The notes under the pieces: generated by a model
Told to the model about the DNA's origin: nothing
Database searches by the model: none
What the model saw: the letters and a program-made list of their open reading frames with translations, nothing else
From: Siderastrea radians
Taxonomy: Eukaryota > Cnidaria > Anthozoa > Scleractinia > Rhizangiidae
Reading direction: 5' to 3'
Assembly (NCBI GenBank): GCA_964017195.1
Contig: OZ024892.1
Coordinates: forward strand, 17,073,371 to 17,137,370
Length of the DNA: 64,000 nucleotides
Program-made: the position numbers and the translations under genes
In this document: piece by piece, positions 56,815-64,000 of the stretch
How the letters are laid out: every line of letters begins with the position of its first letter
How positions within the stretch are numbered: position 1 is the stretch's first letter

Positions 56815-58165
56815 TTGGCTCAAGATGACCGATTTTGACATTATGAATAAAGCTTTAAAGGTAGCTTGGATACCGCGTTTGCAAACCAGGACTGACGCAT
56901 CCTGGAAGATCATCCTGAGGTCGCATTGGAAAATTATGGGGGACTGTCTTTTCTGACACACTGCAACTATGATATTAATTCTCTACAATTTAACCACCTC
57001 CCGAGCTTCTATCGTGTAGTTTTGAAACATTGGCAAAGCACAAAACAGACCTTTCAAAAGGATACACCTCCACACAACGAAATAATTTGGAACAATTGCA
57101 ACATAAAAATTGATGGTAAAGCACCCTTTTATAAAACCTGGTTTGAAAAAGATATTGTGCGTATTGAAGACCTCCTTCACAACGACGGTAAGTTCCTTTC
57201 TTTTAATCAATTTGCCGAAAAATTTCATCTTGAAACGACTTTCACTTTTTATTTCGGATTAATCAATGCCATTCCGACTAACTGGAAATTAAATAAAAAG
57301 AACGCCCCGGCAAACGTCGGAAAACGAAAATAACATAAACACAATTTCCACTAAAAAAGTCTACTCTGTCATGTTAAAAAACGTCTTTTTACCCCCACAG
57401 CGGAAAGCAAAATTTTAAGGCAAGGTTTTTCCCGAGAAAACATAAACAGAGTTTATGAATTACCCTTCCAGATAAAAAATGACATAAAGATATCAATGTT
57501 TCAATATGACTATTCACAATATCCTTCCAGATGCGCCTTAATGGAAAACATAAACAGAGTTTATGAATTACCCTTCCAGATAAAAAATGACATAAAGATA
57601 TCAATGGTTCAATATGACTATTCACAATATTCTTCCAACAAAAGTTATTCTCCTTAAAGCAAAAATATCCGATAATGACATATGCCCTCAATGCCTCACT
57701 GACAGACATTCTTTAGATCACATGTTTTTACATTGCTCTTTAACTTTATCTTTCTGGAGTTTATCACAAAACTGGTGGGTCAGTAAAACTAAAGAAAACA
57801 TTACATTATCAAACAGCATGATTCTCTTTAAACTACACGCTTCTTATTGCGAAGTACTCCATATACAGTAAATGCTTAGAATGATGAAAAACCCTGTTTC
57901 GACAGTTTTCTATCACTCTTAATGGAAAACGTAAATGTACAAAGAGAAATTGCTACTCAAAATAACAAACTTACTTCGTTTAATGAAATATATGGAAATC
58001 TTTTGATAATTTTTTTTCTTTCAAACTAATTTTTCTTCTTTTGTATTTTATTTTATTTTATTTTATTTACCGTGTGTATATTTTTTAACTACTAATTTTG
58101 CTGTTCCTTTTCTTTTTGGTAATTTTAGTATGGTAATAAATTTATGCTGTGTACGTGAAAAAAAA
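56815..58165 (+). mobile_element. LINE relic, C-terminal ORF2 region
   Basis: The early frame reads KMTDFDIMNKALKVAWIPRL; a shift leads to LENYGGLSFLTHCNYDINSL, FYKTWFEKDIVRIEDLLHND and YFGLINAIPTNWKL (56926-57333). Later frames give NRVYELPFQIKNDIKISM and ILPTKVILLKAKISDNDICP with CPQC...HSLDHMFLHC, a zinc knuckle (57614-57760). This is the L1/Tx1-like post-RT region, 5' truncated. Stops and shifts kill it. An A/T-rich AAT tail closes it near 58165. It contains a 108 bp tandem duplication. Confidence 0.7.
57441..57656 (+). repeat. 108 bp tandem duplication inside the LINE
   Basis: CATAAACAGAGTTTATGAAT at 57441 recurs at 57549; the two units differ at a handful of positions, and 108 bases preserve the codon frame. 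Confidence 0.9.
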
Positions 58166-58171
58166 TAATAA

Positions 58172-58796
58172 TTATAATAAATCAGTTGGGCTCCCGAAGC
58201 AACGGAGACTCTTCTAGATCTATGGGGGGAAGAAACAGTTCAGGTAAATTTGGAAAGAAGTAAAACATCAACACAGATGCGCCAGGTTTATGAAACTTTG
58301 CTGGTAAGCTGTTCTCACGTAGCACTTCCTCACAGTTTCTGAAAGCATTTCTTTTTGCAGTTTTTCAGAGGTTTCAGTCCCCGAACAGCTTGTGTACATC
58401 ACGTCATCTGTGTTCAGGTAGAGGTCACAATTTAACCCATTAACGTCCGCGTGTTTTTTGATCGCTAATTATAAATTAGCAGTTGGTAATAAACAACCCC
58501 ATGTGCAGTATGAAACGATAATTTATAGGCTCGAAAAAACAACACTAACTTGATCTAGAATAGTAAAAATTTCTAACTTTTGAATAAAATACACCAGTTG
58601 TCAGTTAAGAATTAGCCAAAAATACCATCTAAAATCAAATCAAATCAAAATATTGAAAATTTACGCAAGCGCTCTCACATGTCTTGCTCGTGAAATCAAA
58701 CCACAACAGAGGATTTGTGTTTGTTTAGGCCAGATTACTCTTTGTCATTAAAGATGTGTTTATTGTTCATCGTGGTGTAAGATAGGTGAGATGAAC
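58172..58796. other. Unassigned
   Basis: No motif-bearing frame; AT-rich. Confidence 0.4.
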
Positions 58797-58889
58797 GTTT
58801 GTCTCACGATACACCCTACGCGTGTACCAGTGAGGGCCACGATCAATAAACTTAACTTCTTTCCAAATAGGAAGATGCCCCGTTTCGAA
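58797..58889 (-). repeat. Inverted Penelope-like fragment, MITE-free
   Basis: Reverse complement of the end of the GIY-YIG region: its sequence runs from CGAAACGGGGCATCTTCC through GAAGTTAAGTTTATTGATC to CACTGGTACACGCGTAGGG without interruption. The plus-strand copy has a 400 bp MITE at that TTAA. Confidence 0.85.
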
Positions 58890-59990
58890 TTTAAATCTAC
58901 GACGGTTCTACCCTACATAAAAGGTGTATCAGAGGTTCTTCGCCGCTGCCTACAGCAACAAGGCGTACGCACCGTCTTCAAATCAGACACAACTCTTAGG
59001 TCTCACTTAGTGCGACCGAAAGACACCCTTGAACCAACTAAACAAGACGGTATCGTCTATAAAATTCCATGTGAGTGCGGCAAAGTATACATCTGGGAAA
59101 CAGGGAGAGCGATGCAAGACAGGATAAAAGAACACGACAGAGATATATGGCTTGCTCGTACACAAACCTCCGCAGTTTCGGAACATGCTAACGAAACGGG
59201 GCATCTTCCTATTTGGAAAGAAGTTAAGACGGATTCCGCTCAACGTTCGAGCAATAAGTGCAAAAAATATTTACCAAAAAACTACTCATAGCACGGTAAC
59301 ATTTTAAATGCTATTTGAAATATCTCACTCTAGTTCACTTGCCCAAGTGACCCCGCGATGAAATTCTAAGCATTCTCAAGAAAATTAATTTCAAATCTCG
59401 TAAAAGTATGCTAAAAACGGGCGCCATTTTGTTTTGAACTGACATGAAGCGTCTTTTTAATTGAAATATTGATAACTTCAAATCCAGTTTTCTCTCGCGG
59501 GGTCAGCTTGGGAGCAAAAGTAACGATAAGTTCTTATTATGTGTTCTCAAAATGTGACAGTGCTGCAAGTATTTTTTTGGTAACTTAATTTTTGCACTTA
59601 TTGCTCGAACGTTGAGCGGAAATCGTCTTAAGTTTATTGATCGTGACCCTCACTGGTACACACGTAGGGTCAAAGAGGCTATCCATATAAGACTTCATCC
59701 TAATAACATCAATAGAGATAGTAGAATCGAAATTCCAGAAGCTTGGATTTTAGTCCTACGATCAGAAAGCACAACAGCAACCCAACCACAAAGCGGACCT
59801 GTGAGCGAACAACATCTAATAGTCGGAATAATAATGAGGATCGAAATGCACCAATAGCAGCGAACCATCATGCTACAAATAGCGACACGTAAACAATTGA
59901 CCTCATCGCCTGATGAAGACTGGCAGTATTGCAGATTACTCTTTTTCGAAACTTCAGGAATGAAGGTTCACAGAAGAAGAGACAGTAAGC
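58890..59990 (+). pseudogene. Second Penelope-like GIY-YIG relic, interrupted by a MITE
   Basis: Plus strand: TVLPYIKGVSEVLRRCL, RPKDTLEPTKQDGIVYKIPC (first GIY-YIG strand), YIWETGRAMQDRIKEHDRDI, SEHANETGHLP, WKEVK. A 400-base insert follows, then FIDRDPHWYTRRVKEAIHIR, HPNNINRDSRIEIPEAW. The central Gly of YIG is replaced by Trp-Glu (YIWETGRA), so even without the insert the nuclease may be inactive. Only the C-terminal domain survives, preceded by an inverted fragment of the same domain. This is a different subfamily from the 18-20 kb element. Confidence 0.8.
59228..59627. mobile_element. 400 bp TTAA MITE inside the GIY-YIG gene
   Basis: TTAA at 59224-59227 and 59628-59631. Ends GACGGATTCCGCTCAACGTT and (inverted) GACGATTTCCGCTCAACGTT, continuing CGAGCAATAAGTGCAAAAA on both sides. 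Removing it with one TTAA restores an in-frame junction identical to the uninterrupted copy at 58797-58889. Confidence 0.92.
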
Positions 59991-61105
59991 TTTTCTAAGT
60001 AATACATTTATTAATACATGCCTTTATTCCTTTCTGAAAACCAAACGCGTTCAATTCTTTCTTCGAGGGAAGCTATGCGCAAGCGATTTCGCTCTATGTG
60101 CAAGTTATTTTAAAGAGCATTTACTGATGCGAACTGTGCACGTTTTTCAAAACTTTTACGAAAACTTTAAGGAATACTAACAATCTCTCAATTTATTTCG
60201 ATACAAATTTACAATCAAATGTGAAATTTACTCTGTGCTAGAACATTTCCCAGAAAGTCCGCAGCTTGAAAAATCTTTGGAATTGGAAGATTGTCCTTCG
60301 CTTTGACACAACGGCAGTTCGTCCTCAAAAGATGTTTTCTTCGCTCTAAAAGCGCTAAATTCCATCGCTTAACTTGTCGAGTGGTCCTTAGAGCTTCTTC
60401 TTTCGATTTTTGAGTTTTAAAAGGTAATCCTTCCTTCCGAGAGTGAGTTATTGCCATCTTGAACATTCACGCGTGAAGAGCACGGCAGCCATTTTAATTG
60501 AAATGCAATCTTCTTGGAGAGTGACAAGAAGTCTTCCCTTCTAGGTTCCCCCTCAAGCCTTCAAATATATGCGCAGTAGGTGGATTCTGATTGGTTGAAC
60601 GTTCTCAAAGACAACTAGGACAAAAGGGGACCAAAAAAGCCTTTCTAGGGGAGGCTAGGGCCAAAAGCAAGCATGCGCAAAATCAAGGCCGGCTCAGGCC
60701 GGCATGGACGTTAATGGATTAAACGATCTAAGTATGGAGGTGTTTCTGCCGGCGTCGTTCAGTATATTGAACCTGGTCAAACATGCTGTACAACACGTGG
60801 TCATACTTGCAGCAATCATAGCTTTGCCCTTCTGTTAAGGCAAACACCTACCGGGGGGACACCCAATTGATGAAGTCAGCACACATAACACTGATGAGAA
60901 GGAAATGAACATCCCCTAACTCCTGAAATCATGAGATGTAATTACGCTTTTTTGTTCAATTGAAATCATAGGGAGTACGTCATTGCATTTTGGAATAATT
61001 TGGTAAATCCCTCAAATGACTGTACGGTAATACCTATACTCTATAAATATTATTCTCTGTGATAATCATACAATACTGACACTGTTTTATTTCTAATCAT
61101 TTTCA
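59991..61105. other. Unassigned; one minus frame
   Basis: The minus frame 60466-60215 (83 codons, MAITHSRKEGLPF, RRKHLLRTNCRC) is basic with an ATG near a CpG-bearing stretch. It could be a first exon but has no known domain. The rest has no motif. Confidence 0.35.
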
Positions 61106-63903
61106 GACTCAAATGAAAAGCAAAGGATTTGCTATGGAACTGGGTGTTCAGGAAATAATAAATAAATTGAAAAAGCTTCGTCAAAAATACAAAACAGCAA
61201 AAGACAACAAAAATAAGGTGGAAACAGCAAAAGGAGGGAGGGGAAATTTTTTAAGAAAATGGACAGCATTCTGTCCCCAAGACACCATGTCCAACCTCCT
61301 ACCATTGTGGATACCATGGCAGAAGATGAAAATAACTCTGGTAAGTACAGCTGCTAAAATATTGTTTGTATTTAACAAATTTTCGCGAAGCCGAAGTAAA
61401 TATTGCTGAATATTCACCGAGACGAAGTCGAGGTAAATTTGTTGCAATATTTACTGATCCTGAGGTAGAAAATTGTTTTAGTACAACTTAAAAGGAGAAT
61501 ATCGAGAACTTGAAGAAAATTGAGCTTAGCAATCACGACAAGAAATCCTATAATCACCATGCGCACGGTGATTATAATTCTTTTATTATATGGCAAGCAA
61601 TTCTCCAGTCTAAATCGAGTGTTCTGATTGTTAGTTTTCGGTCCGGATTTTACAGTATGGACCATTACCATGGAAACGGTTCTTTTTGGATAGTTTTTTC
61701 GTGCTCCCGCTCCTGCACAATTCAAACTGCGAAAACACAAGAAGATAAAAATAGGAAAGGTTTAGAGCTGGTACAAAACAAATGAACGAGGTAAACACGT
61801 AAACACGAGGTCAACACGACTTTTTGGTATAAGCAAAAGACTCGCCAGCAGTGAATCAAAAAGCATGGCCAACGTTGTTCAGTGACTGTGTGTGTTCACT
61901 GGTTTTTCTTTTTGTGTACCGCTACAGACTGCAAGATGTAAGGAGCCGAGTAAATCTGCCAAGACTTTAACAATAATTATTAAAATTCAGCATTAACAAA
62001 AGAGTAAGTTTCTCACAAGAAAACCTCACAGCAAAAAAAAAAAAGAAAAATGCAAAACAACTATCAAACGGCTTTCGTCGGCAACTGTAAATCGAAAGGA
62101 AACGATCACGTTCTTGTCTAGTTTAATATCGGGCATCGCTTCAGTCAGCGCTTTCCACAAGAACAAAGTAACGCTACACGTACATGTATTAAACTAACAG
62201 TGTACCTTGATTCCTCAGCGAGATTTTTGCTCTTGTAGTGGACATCCTTGAAAATAATTTTTGCTTGCTCAGCATCCACAAAGTTCTCCAGAAAGCCATT
62301 GAAGCAAACAACTTGTAGTATTTGATGGATATAACTTCCAGTCTCTTTTCTCTTAATTCGAGTGTTCCTTTGTTCATATTACAGACTAACACGCTGCCAC
62401 AATTTCCAGTTTGACAAGCACGTTTGTGAGATTTTATCGTGGCCTTTTCATTCTTCTTCTTTTTCCCAAATTGTCTCCGCCCATAACGAAGAAGTATTTT
62501 CAAATAAAACTGTCCTGTGTTGTAGAGGACGACGAAAAACTGACATATATAATAGAAGCAGCTCAGTTTTCATTCAAGGACCACGCAAGTTTTTTGCCTA
62601 TTGACAGAAATGAGCATCAAACTGATTCGAAAGCCAATTGAAATCGCTGGCTTCTTTCCTTGACGTCGCGCCAGAAATTGACTTGAATGAACTACCAGAA
62701 GTGTTGTTTCGTACGAAAAATGATGCCATATAATAAACTAGTAAGAGGTTAATATTCATGTCCGAAATTATATTTAAAACTGATATTGGCCAGATGGCTG
62801 ATAAACATTCAAAACTTATATGCATATATAATTCGTAGATTCTGCGGAAAAAGGTATGACAACTGAACATTAATTATCAATGTCCTCCTCATGTCCTTGC
62901 TTTGGTTGTTGTTTCTTTAATGTAGTTGTGTGATTCATAGATTCATATTGTTGTTGCTGTAAAATATACACGGTAATTTTCATTGCAACGTTTGAAGGTT
63001 GCATCCACTAATTTTGGCTTCGTTTTAGATTGTAAGGAACTAATACAAAAGCATGGGCAAGGTGAAATTGACATTGTATGCTGCGATAACTCTTACTATG
63101 AGCAGCTGATCCATTCAACTGGCGTTCACATCACAGAGGGGGAAGTGTGAAAGTGTATGCCGATAAAGACACTTTTTGCTGTGACGATAATGGTTCTTCA
63201 GAGGGAGCACCTTAAGGTATAAATATGAATAGATTGAATCTATAAAATTGTGAAAAATAATACTTAAAGTCAAAATTCCAAATTGCAGAGTTTTAGAAGG
63301 TCTTTCTTTGAAAAGTGAGGAGGCGTGGTAGTTTAGTTGTTAACACATCAGAGGTTTGAGGTCGGAGGTTCGCATCCTGGTTTTTGCTGTCATTGTTTAC
63401 TTAGCCGAGAAACTTTAATCCACATTATGTGTGTAAATGGGTATTAGCAATCATTATGCTGGGTGGCAATCTTGCAGTGATAGAAATTATTTCCATGCTT
63501 ACTTATGCTTTGTCTTTGGACCTCACAGTCTGTCTTTGTCTTTGGTACCGTAAGATGGGTATTTTTCTAAATGTCCGACAAGCACCCATATCACTCCTTT
63601 TTACTGCAGAAAGTCTGGACCTAGCACTCATACTTTTTTATAGACTCCATGGACATATCTAGTAGATTTTCAAGTTGTTATTGAAAATTGGCAACATATC
63701 CTTTTCAGAAGTTGCACCGGTGGAATGTGAACAACCAAAGGATGGGAATGTGATGCCCTGCAAAGATCTCGATCAACAGGGAACCAAGAGTGAAGCAACA
63801 GCTGCCAGTACCACAAAGGGAAAAGAAATCGAAAGAGCGATGTGGAGAAGTCACTAGATATAGTGTTCAAAAACTTCAAACAGGCTTCGAGTGAACAATT
63901 CCT
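61106..63903 (+). pseudogene. Myb/SANT-like transposon accessory gene, broken
   Basis: Exon after an AG at 61105: FAMELGVQEIINKLKKLRQK, YKTAKDNKNK, then, after a one-base loss near 61213, NSKRREGKFFKKMDSILSPR and IVDTMAEDENNS, donor GTAAGT at 61339. A later exon starting at 63709 reads EVAPVECEQPKDGNVM and, after a shift, RNRKSDVEKSLDIVFKNF. This is the layout of Myb/SANT-like DNA-binding proteins with a C-terminal helix, often the second gene of PIF/Harbinger elements. No partner transposase is in the window. The intron of about 2.4 kb contains a SINE and otherwise unassigned frames (62189-62641). Confidence 0.5.
63327..63500 (+). mobile_element. tRNA-derived SINE
   Basis: A-box-like GTGGTAGTTTAGTTGTTAAC (63334-63353) and B box GGTTCGCATCC (63367-63377) in a tRNA-like head, followed by GAGAAACTTTAATCCACATT, AAATGGGTATTAGCAA and GCTGGGTGGCAATC, the same body as the copy at 37.6-37.9 kb. 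It lies within the intron of the Myb/SANT-like gene. Confidence 0.65.
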
Positions 63904-64000
63904 CAGGTGGTGGGCCATTAATATTCTGATATCAACCGTCCCTATATTTTCACAATAGAGACAAGTCGTTATTTTTAGAGAGGGTGGGGGGAGATGGAAA

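Noticed and set aside
59913..59960. Possible second hammerhead (CCTGATGA ... CGAAAC) after the second Penelope-like relic
   Set aside because: No acceptable stem II between the two motifs and no stem I partner; at best a decayed remnant.
63327..63390. Functional tRNA gene
   Set aside because: A and B boxes are present but the cloverleaf is not closed and a SINE body follows.

Overview
This is animal nuclear DNA. It is AT-rich, has GT-AG introns and AATAAA signals, and is almost wholly made of transposable elements. Families I recognise by eye (GIY-YIG Penelope-like retroelements, DUF3504/Crypton-like tyrosine recombinases, integrase-type DNA transposons, a multicopy transposon protein with an H/DWAMKFLP block, C48-protease transposon genes) are abundant in anthozoan cnidarians. 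A stony coral or sea anemone is my inference. No intact host housekeeping gene was seen; all family names come from memory of motifs, not from searches.

Layout. 0.7-1.2 and 11.5-11.8 kb: two GGAATTCC-rich arrays. 2.57-10.10 kb: a complete-ended DNA transposon with ~53 bp inverted repeats and TAA target duplications, carrying a multi-exon gene (small N-terminal domain, coiled coil, DDE-like core, two PHD fingers), now broken by a frameshift and a stop. 14.3-17.4 kb: a decayed tyrosine recombinase between 31 bp inverted repeats. 17.4-22.4 kb: a decayed cnidarian transposase split in two by a Penelope-like element whose 3' end is present as two inverted 0.48 kb arms, followed by a well-formed type I hammerhead ribozyme at 20281-20334. 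23.7-24.6 kb: a second recombinase relic. 28.6-29.9 kb: a CACTA-like transposase relic.

30.9-43.3 kb is the core of the window: two mirror-image, diverged copies of an integrase transposon that also carries a convergent RING-finger gene (IntA> <RingA | RingB> <IntB). IntA keeps its D, D and E motifs in frame across spliced exons, while RingA is frameshifted. RingB has an intact RING exon, while IntB is frameshifted. An IntA intron holds a 984 bp TAA-flanked element which itself holds a 390 bp TTAA-flanked MITE.

43.3-47 kb: zinc-binding transposase relic, a third integrase relic, an ankyrin relic and a LINE 3' end. 48.2-51.4 kb: a long decayed gene ending in a Ulp1/C48 protease domain. 52.3-53.1 kb: an ATCGAT-bordered element with a possible HIRAN fragment. 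54.1-55.1 kb: Ty3/gypsy relic. 56.8-58.2 kb: LINE relic. 58.8-59.9 kb: a second inverted Penelope-like relic with a 400 bp TTAA MITE inserted, whose empty site survives 0.35 kb away. 61.1-63.9 kb: a broken Myb/SANT-like gene with a tRNA-derived SINE in its intron. The window is therefore best read as stacked, dateable insertions rather than as cooperating host genes.
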